Shown one piece after another: positions 1 to 11,165 of a DNA stretch of 64,000 nucleotides. The notes beneath the pieces were generated by a model, which did not search any database, was not told where the DNA came from, and saw only the letters and a program-made list of their open reading frames with translations. Each line of letters opens with the position of its first letter. Position 1 is the stretch's first letter. The stretch covers positions 16,810,875 through 16,874,874 of the forward strand of contig OX359273.1 in NCBI GenBank assembly GCA_947179155.2, given 5' to 3'. Source of the stretch: Hedera helix (taxonomy: Eukaryota > Streptophyta > Magnoliopsida > Apiales > Araliaceae). A program made the translations under genes and the position numbers.

Positions 1-255
1 TCAGATACGATACCTGACCAATTCAAAAACCGACCAGTCAGATACGATACCTGACCAATTCAAAAACGACCCGTCAGATACGATACTTGACCAATTCAAA
101 AACCGACCAGTCAGATACGATACCTGACCAATTAAAAAATGACCCGTCAGATACGATACCTGACCCAATTCAAAAACGACCCGTCAGATACGATACCTGG
201 CCAATTCAAAAATGACCCGTCAGATACGATACCTGACCAATTCAAAAATGACCTG
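1..255 (+). repeat. 36/37-bp minisatellite, seven copies
   Basis: Seven head-to-tail copies of a unit starting TCAGATACGATACCTGACCA and ending in CGACCAG or CGACCCG. The first four copies alternate 37 and 36 bp (ACCGACCAG, then ACGACCCG), which suggests an older dimeric unit. The last copies are uniform. Because 36 is a multiple of three, part of the array reads in frame as a repeated short peptide, but it has no coding context. Confidence 0.9.
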
Positions 256-425
256 CCAGAGACGAGACCCGGGCGGTGTTCTTTCGTAACTTTGAAAATA
301 ACCTCAACATGGATATATTAAATGTGACATCGCATCATCACTAAGTATATATATTTGGCATTTTCATGCATCGGGTGCCTACTTCTTTATCATGTCCATT
401 TCATATTTCATTCCATAAACATGAT

Positions 426-438
426 AAAGAGGGGCAGC
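426..438 (+). promoter_or_regulatory. polypurine tract of the gypsy element
   Basis: AAAGAGGGGCAGC lies immediately before the LTR that starts TGTAGAC. In LTR retrotransposons this tract primes plus-strand DNA synthesis. Its position fixes the following LTR as a 3' LTR on the plus strand. Confidence 0.75.
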
Positions 439-876
439 TGTAGACACCCAAAATTTGCACCTGTGTGCTAACCCTGACAGGAGGGCAAAATCGTCATTTG
501 ACCTGACATGCGAAAAGGAAGGTGGACCCCAATACGAAGCCACCCCAACGATTTACGGTCAAAGTCGCCACAACGAAAGACGAGCATCAGGTCACTTGAG
601 GCAAGGCAAACAGTTGATCCAGAAGAACCTGACCTGATCACGACGGATGACTAATGCCCCCTACGCTTGCGATGTTCGGGGGTCTCGCTCCCCGGTGGGC
701 GAACGGCTGCCCAACTCACCGGTGAGCTAATGGAGGTGGAAAGGGGCAGCGGCCCCTGGAAGCCAAGCACAAAGAGCAATTTATACATCAGGTAACAGCC
801 TTCCAAAATAATACCGTAGAAATTGGCGAATTAAGACCGCGTGGCACGGAAATTGAGAAAAACGAGCCGGACAGTC

Positions 877-1015
877 GCGGATGCACCTGCGGCCACTGAC
901 AAACGGGACAGTGCATGGCTCGAGGGCGGCACACGGCAGCCGAGGATTCGGCGCAGACGGCTAGCGAGCCCAGCCGCAGATGCACCTTCGGCTAGCCGCA
1001 GTTGCACCTGCGGCT
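877..1015 (+). repeat. GC-rich 22-bp repeat inside the gypsy LTR
   Basis: Two adjacent copies of AGCCGCAGWTGCACCTKCGGCT lie at 972-1015, with a partial related copy at about 877-894. Each unit is dyad-symmetric (AGCCGCAG...CTKCGGCT), so each can fold into a hairpin. Its base composition contrasts sharply with the AT-rich surroundings. Confidence 0.75.
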
Positions 1016-2285
1016 GCCTGCGGAAGGCTATACATTGCTATTTCCACCTGAGAGAATAAAAAAAGGAGAAGAAAATAGATTTTAGAGAGAGAAAGAGCGC
1101 GGGAGGAGAGAGAATAGGTCGGTTCTTGGTGAGTTTTGAGAGAAAAATTTATCTCCTCTTGCTAGTTAGTTGATTGTTCTTGTAGTGTTGTTCGATTCGT
1201 TGAAATAAGAGGCTTTAATCGGCATTTTGCAAGGTGAAAAGGATGTGTTCTTGGGTTTTCCTTTTATTGTTTGTATTGTTAGCATAATGTTGTGATTGGG
1301 TTATTTGATGTTGTTGTTGTTATGATGATGATGATGATCCGTGGATTAGGTGTTGTTAGCGAGGGTTCCATCGGAACGTAACTCCTCCTAACGCCCCGAT
1401 GATATCCGTACGGTGATATATCGTTCGTTATGGTAATGAGTAGTTCGTAGTGTTGAGTTTATCATATTTGAATTATGTTATGTGATAGCCATGTTTAATC
1501 TTGTTAGATTTGGTTTATTATTGGCTGTGTAGTGATGTGGGTGATTGTGAGCCTAGGGAGGAGATCCTCGTGATCGAATCCCGATGATGGACGTTTTGGT
1601 ATATGTAATCCTTGTATAGGGTCCCTTGCTGTGTATTTGTAATATCGGGCCTTAAAGCGACACCGAATCGTGATCGGGTTAAGGCCCCGTAATAATAATA
1701 AAGTATGTGATTGTGGGCGTTTGGGGTTATTTGGATGGCTCACATGCCCATGAATAGCCTCAACGCTATTTTAATGCTTGGTTTTTTCTTTTGACATGGG
1801 AAAAGGATTTTGGGAATGAAAAGATAAAGATTTTCATAAAATCAATCAAATTAGGATATTAGAGTTACAAGGTTTAAAATTAAGAGTTTTAGTGAACTTT
1901 GATCCGGTTTGACGAAAGGCTACAAAGGGGTTTTGAAAACATCATAAAAATGATTTCATAAAAAATAGACAAACGTTTTCATTAAACTTTGGTGCATAGG
2001 GTTAAAGAGTTCCTAGAATTTGCCTTCCTTTTATTGGACTTTACTGTTAGAAGGCAATGTATAGTCTCGATTCCTATTTGACAAAAGTTTAAAAAAACAC
2101 TATTCTCTGAAAACGACACCTAATAAAAAACCCTCATCGCTTGCGAAATTAAAATCAATCTTTATTATGAAGCAAAGCCTTGTCAATGGGGTCAAAGGAC
2201 GTCTAAAACGCTTTCCAGATAAACACATTTGTCATATAAAATCAAAGCAAATTTTATGCAAAATTCACCACAAACATTCATTTAG

Positions 2286-2316
2286 GCACACGCGCACACA
2301 CACACACACACACACA
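2286..2316. repeat. (CA)n microsatellite
   Basis: A run of CA dinucleotides with a short CGCG interruption, inside the gypsy LTR. Confidence 0.9.
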
Positions 2317-2689
2317 TTTTTAGGATTTTAAAAGGATAGGAAAAACATCGAGATTGCGGTAACCATGTTTCACGGAAGTCGGGGGGTGCCTAACACCTTC
2401 CCCTCGCTTAAGCAAGCCCTCGAACTCTATGAATCTCGGTTTGCGGACCAATTAATTCGGAGTCACATATGAGCCAGCGATTACGAAAACAAAATTCGGA
2501 TGAGTTGGTACATCCATTTCAAATATACCAACTGGCGACTCTGGTTAATTAGCTCATAAAGAAATCGATCTTTCAAAACCCGTCAACATTAAGCCGACCC
2601 TTTTCAAAATCACATTTAATTCAAAAGCCTAAAATTGAAAAGGGCTTTTATTATTAAAAGACGAAACGACGAAAATCCCGGCGTCGACA

Positions 2690-4330
2690 CCTTGTTTGAA
2701 ATCTTTTTACCACTAGTCAGGTCTTATAGGTCTCCACCTAGTCATCTGCTTTTGTCTTTCTCCAAAGACCCATTTCAAATTTTATGGTCATCGACCATTT
2801 CTTTTGAGTATCTAATACTCATGCCTCATTGTATATATCTGGATCATCATCCACTATGATGCGTACATTATCATCATCATCTATGATGAATCCATACCAT
2901 TCAGGTATCTTCGGTACCAAACCAAATTTATAACTTGGTTGTGGTACAATAGGTTTATCTACTTGTACAGATTCCTTCATTTGATCTGTAGTGTTTTATA
3001 GTTCTTGAACTTCTTCAAGATCTATTTTACTCCTACTAACCCTTTAAGGAAAAACTCATTTTCCTAAAAGGCTGCATGTTTCAACAAACACATTTTAGTT
3101 AGTCGGATTATAGATGTGATACCCTAAACTTTCTTTAGGATATCCCACAAGTTTACACTTATCAGATCTTGTCCCAAGCTTATCACTGTCATACCTTTTG
3201 ACATAAGCTGGACAATATAAATCTTAACATACTTAAGACTTAGTTTCCTCCCTATACTATAACTCATATGAAGTCTTAGGGATGGAATTTGAAGGTACCT
3301 TGTTTAGTAGATATGCGATCGTTTCTAGAGCATAAACCTAGAAGGATACTAGAAGATCGGTAATACTCATTATGGATCATCACCATGTCCATTCTGTGAG
3401 AATACCATTTCGCTTGAGATGATCTACAAACTTACTGCTTAAGTATTCCCTTCTCTATCTAATCGAAGAATTTTAATACTTTTGGCCTTTAGTTTCTATA
3501 CTTCACTTTTGAATTCTTCGAACGTTTCAAACGATTTGGATTTGTATTTCATCAAATACATATATCAAAATCTAGAATCATCAGTGAAAATAATGAATGA
3601 ATACCCTCCTATTACATTTGTTGTCATAGGTCCCACACACGACTGTGTGTACCATCTCTAACAACTCCGTGACTCGCTTTCCATGTCCACTAAATGGAGA
3701 TTTAGTCATATTGTCCATGATACAAGATTCACAAGTTGTATTTGATTCATAATCAAAAGGCTCTAAAAGCCTATCTTTATACAACTTATTTAGTTTTGTT
3801 TCATTAGCATGACCGAGTTAACAATATTGCATGAAGGTATGATTCATATCATCTATTTGCCTTTAGTTTGTTTAAATTGAAATATTTTTCATGTAAGTCA
3901 AGTATACAAAATCCATTAAGTAATCAACTAGTTCTAAATTAAACATTATCATTATAAACAGAACAATGATTGTTCATTATTATAATGTCAAAAACCCTTC
4001 CTTGACATCACATGGAACTGAAATAATGTTTCAAATAATTAGAACATAGTAACAGCTTACTAACTTAATAGGTTTGCCCGTAGGCAGTGCTAAACTATAA
4101 ATTCCTATGGCTAATGCAGCAACCTTTGCTTCATTCCCTATGCACAGGATTACTTATCGTTTGTTTAGCTTTCTACTTCTGCTTAGTCTCTGCAATGACT
4201 TGCATATGTGAAACCACCAGCCGGTATCTAATACCTAAGTAGAAACTTGACTTATAGAAAGTTCTATTTCATTATAACCAAATCTATATATGTAGTTGAA
4301 GCTTCACTAAACTTCTTCTACTTAACTACT
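2690..4330 (-). pseudogene. decayed copia pol fragment (GAG-pre-integrase and integrase)
   Basis: On the minus strand, 3581-3784 keeps an open stretch with the CESC...MTKSPFSGHG...ELLEMVHTVVCG signature. This joins the GAG-pre-integrase zinc region to the start of the integrase core in Ty1/copia elements. Downstream (about 3450-3600) pieces resembling GY..FITFTDD..R..Y.YLMK and ..KSFE.F.EFK can be read in shifting frames, which corresponds to the integrase catalytic core region. The frame is broken repeatedly, so no functional integrase is encoded. Protease should lie between this and the gag knuckle but I could not recognise its active site. The copia order gag-protease-integrase-reverse transcriptase is consistent with these positions. 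Confidence 0.75.
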
Positions 4331-5150
4331 GCAACTCTCTTGCAGTTGTTCTTCCAGTGTCCCAGCTTATCGCAATGAAAGCAGACTCCTTTGCCCTCAG
4401 GATCACTTTTATTTATGTCATTTGTTTAGCCTTTCTTTTGCCTTCTACTCTTTCTGACTCCTCAGAAATACCTTTGGCCATCTTCCTCCGCTTAGAAGAT
4501 TCATCTACAAGTAAGACTTGGTTTTTCTAGGAAAGAAAGTGACTCTTAACAGTCTTCAACATGTTTAGCTAATCAGATAAACTGACATCTAGCTTAATAA
4601 TATTTGAAGTTCACAACATATTGTGAATTAGAGTCAGTGAGTGACTGCAAGATCAAATCTTGACTCAACTCTCCATCCTTTACTGTAGTGCCATTGGTTA
4701 TTATAGATCGGAAGAGCTCCTTAGATATCTTATATCTAGTTGACATACTTTGCTCATCATACAATTATTGGATATGCAGCAATATAGTAGGTGCATCCAT
4801 TTTTCTCGTGTTGACGCTGTAACTCGATACTTATGGATGCGAGCATGATACATTGAGTCACCTTTGCATCATCTTGCCATTTAAAATAGCAATCTCTTCC
4901 TCAGAGGTTTAGTCTGCAATGTTTGCAGGGATAAACAAATTAAGGACATTTGCTAACTTTTTAGTATTGAGAACTTTTCTCAAATTTGTTTAATCAATCC
5001 GAACAATTCGGTTCGATTAATTGTTAGCATCTAATGCTATACAGTGTTAGTGAATTAAACATAGCAATATTCTTTAAGTGAATTGATAACAACACTATCA
5101 TGCATTCATTTTATTAATTGCCAAAATAAATTAGGTCTTTATTTAAAATG
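4331..5150 (-). pseudogene. decayed copia-1 gag with intact zinc knuckle
   Basis: The minus strand at 4342-4383 reads CFHCDKLGHWKNNC, a complete CX2CX4HX4C knuckle, followed by KRVAVV. Upstream in the gene (about 4620-4760) the frame reads like the gag core of plant copia elements: a phrase close to STRYKISKELFRSIITNGTTVKDGELSQ, split here by decay, with QSLTDSNSQYVVNF after it. Gag would bind element RNA and build the cytoplasmic particle. Stops and frameshifts make it non-functional. Unlike copia-2, it lacks the 58-bp foldback insertion and has kept the last zinc-binding cysteine. Confidence 0.75.
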
Positions 5151-5586
5151 GTGTCTCCCACTATGTTCATCAAACTATATTACCCTCCTTATATAGTTCG
5201 GCAAATCTAGTTAAAGATTTGATAGTGAGAATAAGGATCCTATTTCAAATGTATATAGCCTTGTGTGACACAACAAACGATATATAAATAAATAGGTAGA
5301 CAACTCTTTGTCAATTACATCAACATGTAACAACTTTTATTTTCCCTCTTAGATTATTATGATTATGTGTGACACATCCAAATCAAAATTATCTAAGTTA
5401 AGTCCAACCTAGCATTTTCTCATAATAGAAGAGAAAAAGACCATCCTTGTGTGACACAACAAAACAGTAATGTTCAATTCTTTTATAAACATCAAATGTG
5501 ATAAAACAACATATCAAAAAATTAATATAAGCCTTGTGTGATACAACAAACTATATTGATTATTTGATGCTCTATCATTTTATCAT

Positions 5587-5591
5587 ACTAG
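5587..5591. repeat. target-site duplication ACTAG, left copy
   Basis: ACTAG directly precedes the LTR start of copia-2. The matching copy follows its far end at 19324-19328. The unfilled copia-family sequence at about 11670 reads ATCTAGAAGGCG, which confirms the junction. Confidence 0.9.
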
Positions 5592-6042
5592 TGTTGGTTT
5601 GTAAAAATATGGCATACATATAATCAAATTATATAAGCGCAACGGAAGCAATAAAAATCAGATTTTAAAATTTTTTGAACAAACCAATAACCCGGATCTT
5701 TCTTATGCGACTATTATTAATTGAGGAAGGATAAAAGAATTTATACCTTTGTAGAACCAAGCTTCCACGGGTACAAGTTCATCTCCCTTTAATCCTTCAC
5801 GTTCTTCTTCAAATTCACCGATTAGATTCCACGGATCAATGTTAGCTCCCCAAGTGTGAAGCCTCTAGAGGTGATCCACCAAGAGATCTATGAATTAAAG
5901 AAGTGGATCTTGATTTCTCCAACCCATGGGTGGCTAGCCCTAATTCTCTCTCTCTCTCTAACTCTTAGATCTAGAGAATTATGGAGTACTCTCTCTTTCT
6001 AATGAAAGAGTGTGTAACCTTCATCTATAATAAGACTCCTCT

Positions 6043-6050
6043 TATTTATA
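6043..6050 (-). promoter_or_regulatory. TATA box in the copia-2 3' LTR
   Basis: The minus strand reads TATAAATA, followed about 90 bp downstream by a GAGAGAGA-rich stretch (about 5950-6000). This arrangement is usual in plant LTR promoters. Confidence 0.6.
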
Positions 6051-6419
6051 GATATAGTCAACCCTCCTAAACTATTTAGGATTAGGGTTTTAGTTTAATT
6101 CTCAATTTAATTAGGAACTAAATTAATTAATTACAATTCCTAAACCATTTAGGAACTTAATAATTTAATAATGAGAGTACTTCTTATTAATTAATTACTA
6201 AACCATTTAGTAACTTAATTAATTATTATAATTATAATTCCTAAACTATTTAGGAACTCAATTATTTACTAATAATAATATTACTACTTATTAATTAATT
6301 ACTAAACCATTTAGTAACTTAATTAATTATTATAATTATAATTCCTAAACTATTTAGGAACTTAATTATTTAATAATAATATTACTACTTATTAATTAAT
6401 TACTAAACCATTTAGGAAC

Positions 6420-6468
6420 TAAATAATAATACTAGTAATAATAATAATAGTAATAATAATAATAATAA
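6420..6468. repeat. (AAT)n microsatellite
   Basis: Interrupted run of AAT/TAA triplets in the copia-2 3' LTR. It is considerably longer in the partner LTR at 18050-18126. Confidence 0.85.
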
Positions 6469-7664
6469 GACTCCTCTTATTAATTTATAATTAGTATTTC
6501 TAAAATACTAAATTATAAATATTAAGCTATTTAATTTATTCTATCACCATAGTATAAATTAAATATACTTAATTTATTATTACAATTATGTCATCCACGT
6601 CTAAAATAAATATTACTCTTTTGCGGTGTGACCCTTTAGGTTCTCCATATTAAACCGGTTGTATAATAAATAAATTAGAACAATTCTAATTCATTTATTA
6701 CGAATTAACTCTTTAATTCAGAATAAATAATTATTCCACAATAAGGGTAAGCCCCCTTAGCGATTAGTCGACTTTCCAGATAATATAGATTTCAACATTT
6801 AATCGTAAAAGAACCTTTCAGCAAATAGTTACCGTACAATTCAATCATTCTACCATACAATGTCCCAATCAAATATAAGACACGGAATTTCTGTCAAGTC
6901 TTACTTATTTGATTATATGCATTTCAATTCACAAATACACAACTCTAGTTAATGTAAATTAGAAACTCCTTTCTAATTCCATGCAACCCTGGCCAGGGAT
7001 TTCTGAGTTGTCACTTATTGAATCGCATAGGACATTCTCTCCCTTTACTGGAAGTGGTAGATCCTTTGTTGATCATTCACCTATCTCCATGTGTACCTTA
7101 TTATACCCAAACATATCCTTTGATATACCAATAGGTCTTAAGGAATATGTCAAGGTATAACTTAGTACACATAAGATACTATGATGATCTCAAGTCCAAG
7201 GATCACTTGTACGACTATCACATAAGAAACTCCTATTGACAGACAAGTAAAACTCCATTAGGTGTTCCTTGAGGGAGTCACGTTCAGTGAACTTATTCTC
7301 TAATAAGCACCTACATACTTGCTTTAGTGTCTCTACACAAATGATTATGAGATCAATCATCCTCTTAATAAGAGCAAGCATAGTATGTGCCAATCTATCC
7401 GGATCTACTAATCCCCATTTTAGTGATCCAACGATTAGAAACAATTTTAGTTTTGAGCTATCTTGAATTTAGATCTCATTAGCATGATCCTCATCATGGT
7501 TCTAAAAGCATTGCTCGAAAACTATGGGTTTATCCATTTGATTAATTCAAGTAATTAATCATGAATAAAGAAATGCCTTGACACTTTTATTAGTAAATAA
7601 ACAAGATTACAAAGTATATGCTTATCACATCAAATGTGATTGGCTTGAGGGCATACTACTTTCA

Positions 7665-7680
7665 ATCTCCCACTTGCACT
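7665..7680 (-). promoter_or_regulatory. polypurine tract of copia-2
   Basis: The minus strand reads AGTGCAAGTGGGAGAT immediately before the LTR start TGAAAGTAG. AAGTGGGAGAT is the usual polypurine tract of plant copia elements. Confidence 0.85.
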
Positions 7681-10330
7681 AAAGTCAATCGCCCTTTGGT
7701 ATCCCCATATGATTCTTCTTTAAGTGGCGTACAAATTGCTTAGTAAATGCTTTAGTTAATGGATCTGTAATATTGTTCTAAGAGTCTACCATCTTTATGG
7801 TGTCGTCTCCTTTTCAATGATTCATCTAATCATATGAAAGTGCCGCAACACATGTTTGGATTTCAGATGAGACCTAGGTTCCTTGGCGAATTAAACTCCT
7901 TTAATGTTAGGAACCATTATAAGTTCTGTAATGAACTTATTTAACCAAACAATCACCTTTGCAGCCTCACTTATAGTTATTTACTATGTCTTTGTCACTA
8001 AATCAGCAACTCTTTGCTGTTTGAAACTTTTCAAACTCACTGCAGCACCGTTCACGGTAATCATATTACCTGAAACGGATATACTGTTATCCTGATTAGT
8101 CTGAACAAACTTGAGTTTGTCAAACCCTCTAGTTTTATATCAGACCCATCATTAGAAACTCTTTTCTAATGTTCTTCTCCATAATTAAACTGATAGCTGC
8201 TTATCAAACATAAGTAATATTAAGTCTAGTACATGTCAACGAATTAATGTACATTCCTTGGGTCAAGCCGAGCATCCTTTATGATCTATCTCTATAGACC
8301 TTTATCCTGAATAGAATGTTAGAACGCTTCTCCCAAGTCCTTAATGGCGAAGTTTTTAGACAACCACATCTTTACTGATTGTAGCATCGGTATGTCATTC
8401 CTTATCGATATTACATCAACATATAATACTTGAAATGTCACAGTGCTCCCACTAACCTTTGTACATACTTGGTTCATCCTTGTTTTTGATAAAATCAAAC
8501 TCTTTTGATTGTCTTATCAAAACACATGTTCCATCTTCGAGAAATTTGCTTCAATCCATAATTGGATCGTTGTAACTTACATACTTTATTTACTCCATCA
8601 TTATGGAGACAAATCCTTTTGGTTGTATCATACATACATCCTTTTGTATAGTAAGTTGCAACTGCAAGTAAAATCCGAATGGATATATGCATTTTCACTA
8701 GTGAAAAATTTCATCTTAGTCAACTCATTGACCTTGTTTAAAATCTTTTTATCACTAGTCAGGTCTTATAGGTCTCCACCTAGCCATCCGTTTTAGTCTT
8801 TCTCCAAAGACCCATTTCGAATTTTATGGTCATCAACCATTTCTCTTGAGTATCTAATACTCATACCTCATCATATATATCTGGATCATCATCCACTATG
8901 ATGCGTACCTTATCATCATCATCTATGATAAATCCATATCATTCAGGTATCTTCGGTACTAAACCAGATTTACGACTTGGTTGTGGTACAATAGGTTTAT
9001 CCACTTGTACAGATTCCTTCACTTGATCTGTAGTGTTTTGTGGTTCTTGAACTTCTTCAAGATCTATTTTACTCTCACTAACCCTTTAAGGAAAAACTTC
9101 TTTTTCTTATAAGGCAGCGTGTTTCAACAAACACCTTTTAGTTAGTCGGATTATAGAAGTGATACCCTAAACTTTCTTTAGGATATCCCACAAGTTTACA
9201 CTTATAAGATCTTGTCCCTAGCTTATCATGTCAAACCTTTTGACATAAGCTAAACAATTCAAATCTTAACATGCTTAAGACTTGATTTCCTCCCAATCCA
9301 TGACTTATATGAAGTCTTAGGGACGAAATTTGAAGGTATCTTATTTAATAGATATGCGATCGTTTCTAGAGCATAACCCTAGAAGGATACTGGAAGATCG
9401 TAATACTCATTATAGATCATCACCATGTCCATTATGAGAATACCATTTCGCTTGAGATGATCTAGAAACTTATTGCTTAAGTATTCCCTTCTCGGTCTAA
9501 TCGAAGAACTTTAATACTTTTGGCCTTTAGTTTTTATACTTCACTTTTGAATTCTTTGAACGTTTCAAATGATTTGGATTTGCATTTCATCAAATACATA
9601 TATCGAAATCTAGAATCATCAGTGAAAGTAATGAATGAATACCCTCATCTTGCATTTGTTGTCATAGGTCCCACACATGACTGTGTGTACCATCTCTAAC
9701 AACTCTGTAACTCGCTCTCCGTGTCCACTAAATGCAGATTTAGTCATATTGTCTATGATTCAAGATTCACAAGTTGTATTTGATTCACAATCAAAAGGCT
9801 CTAAAATCTTTATACAACTTGTTTAGTCTTGTTTTCTTAACATGACCGAGTTAATAGTATTGCATGAAGGTATCATTCATATCATCTCTTTGCATTTAGT
9901 TTGTTCAAATTGAAAAATCCATTAAGTAATCAACCAGTTCTAAATAAAACATTATCATTATAAACAGAACAACGAATGTTCATTATTATAATGTCAAAAA
10001 CCCTTCCTTGTCATCACATGGAACTGAAATAATGTTTCTAAGAACTGGAACATTGTAACAACTTATTAACTTAATAGGCTTGCCCGTAGGCAGTGCTAAG
10101 CTATAAGTTTCCATGGCTAATGCAGCAACCTTTGCTTTATTCCCCACATACAGGATTACTTATCATTTGTTTAGCTTTCTACTTCTACTTAGTCTCTGCA
10201 ACGTCTTGCATATGTGAGACCACCAGCCGGAATCTAATTCCTAAGTAGAAACTTAACTTATAGAAAGTTCTATTTTATTATGAACAAATCTATATCTGTA
10301 GTTGAAGTTTCACTAAACTTCTTCTACTTA
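7681..10330 (-). pseudogene. decayed copia-2 pol (integrase, reverse transcriptase, RNase H)
   Basis: In minus-strand order: about 9600-9760 carries the GAG-pre-integrase/integrase junction and GYSFITFTDDSR...YLMK, an integrase core phrase. At 8495-8698 an open stretch reads like copia reverse transcriptase, with KGCMYDTTKRICL, then NKVCKLQRSNYGLKQISRRW. At about 7690-7770 the frame reads DPLTKAFTKQFVRHLKKNHMG, split by nothing obvious, the RNase H C-terminus that ends pol in these elements. Together these would have made the enzymes that copy and integrate the element. Many stops and shifts lie between them and no complete catalytic set is readable, so I call it a pseudogene. Confidence 0.8.
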
Positions 10331-11165
10331 ACTACTACAACTCTCTTGTAGTTGTTCTTCCAGTGTCTCAACTTATCGCAATGAAAGCAAACTCATTTGC
10401 CATCGGGATCACTTTTATTTATGTCATTTGTTTAGCCTTTCTTTTGTCTTCTATTCTTTTTGACTCCTCAAAAATACCTTTGGCCATCTTCCTCCGCTTA
10501 GAAGATTCATCTACGAGTAAGACTTGGTTTTTCTTGGAAGGAAAGTGACCTTCAACAGTCTTCAACATATTTAAGCAAATCAATTAAACTGACTTCTAGC
10601 TTATTAATGTTTGAACTTCATAACATATTGCGAATTAGAGTCAGTGAGTGATTGCAAGATCGAATCTTGACTCAACTCTCCATCCTTGACAAAACATGTT
10701 GTCCTAATTGATCAATCCAATTGATCAATTTTTAGGACATTTGTCTTTTACTGTAGTGCCATTGGTTATTATAGATCGGAAGAGCTCCTTAGATATCTTA
10801 TATCTAGTAGACCTATTTTGCTAACCATACAACTATTGAATGTGCAGCAATATAGTAGGTTCATCCATTTTTCTCATGTTGACGCTGTAACTCGATACTT
10901 ATGGATGAAAGTATGATGCATTGAGCCACCCTTGCATCATCTTGCCATTTAATAAAATAGCAATCTCTTCCTCAGAGGCTTAGTCTACAACGTTTGCAGG
11001 AATAGACAAATTAAGGACATTTGCTATCTTTTCAGCATTGAGAACTATTCTCAAATTTGTTTAATCAATCCTAACAATTTGGTTCGATTAATTGTTAGCA
11101 TACATTATGCTATGCAGTGTTAGTGAATTAAACATAGCAATATTCTTTAAGTGAATTAATAACAA
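10331..11165 (-). pseudogene. decayed copia-2 gag
   Basis: The minus strand at 10348-10389 reads CFHCDKLRHWKNNY. This is the gag zinc knuckle with its last cysteine changed to tyrosine and a G-to-R change, so it should not hold zinc normally. Farther right (about 10750-10950) the text RYKISKELFRSIITNGTTVK and WLNASYFHP can be read as gag core. A 58-bp foldback insertion at 10688-10745 breaks the frame just after TTVK. The start codon is not certain. The gene is homologous to copia-1 gag at 4331-5150, which shows the uninterrupted arrangement. Confidence 0.75.
10688..10745. mobile_element. 58-bp foldback insertion in copia-2 gag
   Basis: Copia-1 reads CATCCTTTACTG at this point; copia-2 has a foldback sequence in between. 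Its arms GACAAA..TGTCCTAATTGATCAAT and ATTGATCAATTTTTAGGACATTTGTC pair almost end to end. It is either a minute foldback element or a hairpin-mediated insertion. I cannot define a clear target duplication beyond a few Ts. Confidence 0.55.

Larger units (their letters stand above)
1..438 (+). mobile_element. 3' internal end of a Tat-like Ty3/gypsy retrotransposon
   Basis: This is the non-coding stretch between the (unseen) pol gene and the 3' LTR. It starts inside a minisatellite and ends in a polypurine tract that abuts an LTR beginning TGTAGACACC. No retroviral protein motif is readable in any frame. A tandem-repeat-bearing 3' untranslated region is typical of the Tat/Ogre/Retand branch of Ty3/gypsy; that lineage call is from memory of family features. 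The rest of the element lies to the left of the window. Confidence 0.7.
439..2689 (+). mobile_element. 3' LTR (2.25 kb) of the Tat-like gypsy element
   Basis: It begins TGTAGACACC and ends GGCGTCGACA, giving TG...CA ends with an imperfect terminal inverted repeat. The right boundary is fixed independently: from 2690 the sequence is homologous to copia-2 at about 8740 (CTTGTTTRAAATCTTTTTA), so the LTR was inserted into copia-1. The duplicated target probably begins CCTTG, but its left copy is outside the window. A GC-rich tandem repeat lies at 877-1015, a purine-rich run at about 1060-1120 and a (CA)n tract at 2286. Open frames inside it are short and unlike any family I know. Confidence 0.75.
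2690..5591 (-). mobile_element. copia-1, left internal fragment (integrase to gag)
   Basis: This is homologous along its length to copia-2 at about 8738-11665. It is the internal region of an older Ty1/copia element in minus orientation. Its reverse transcriptase, RNase H and 3' LTR must lie beyond the gypsy insertion, left of the window. The fragment stops at ACTAG (5587-5591), where copia-2 inserted; its 5' untranslated region resumes at 19324. Confidence 0.85.
5592..7664 (-). mobile_element. 3' LTR of copia-2 (2073 bp)
   Basis: On the plus strand it begins TGTTGGTTTG and ends GGGCATACTACTTTCA. It aligns by eye with the uninterrupted parts of 13091-19323 (about 2057 bp without the insert). 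It keeps a segment at about 5996-6046 that is missing from the other LTR, and has a shorter (AAT)n tract. The short open frames at 7190-7466 recur in the other LTR only because both are copies of one LTR. Confidence 0.9.

Noticed and set aside
1..255. CRISPR-like direct repeats
   Set aside because: Units are contiguous with no unique spacers, and the context is a plant retrotransposon.
139..321. 60-residue frame with a repeated KNDPSDTIP-like peptide
   Set aside because: It follows only from a 36-bp repeat being divisible by three, and lies in the 3' non-coding part of a gypsy element.
2533..2544. TGGCGACTCTGG, resembling a tRNA-Arg primer-binding site of Tat/Ogre elements
   Set aside because: It lies about 150 bp inside the LTR as defined by homology of the flanking copia sequence and by the TG...CA ends, so I did not call it a primer site; a full-length relative would settle it.
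7190..7466. 84- and 65-residue frames repeated at 18849-19125
   Set aside because: They recur only because the two positions are the two LTRs of copia-2.
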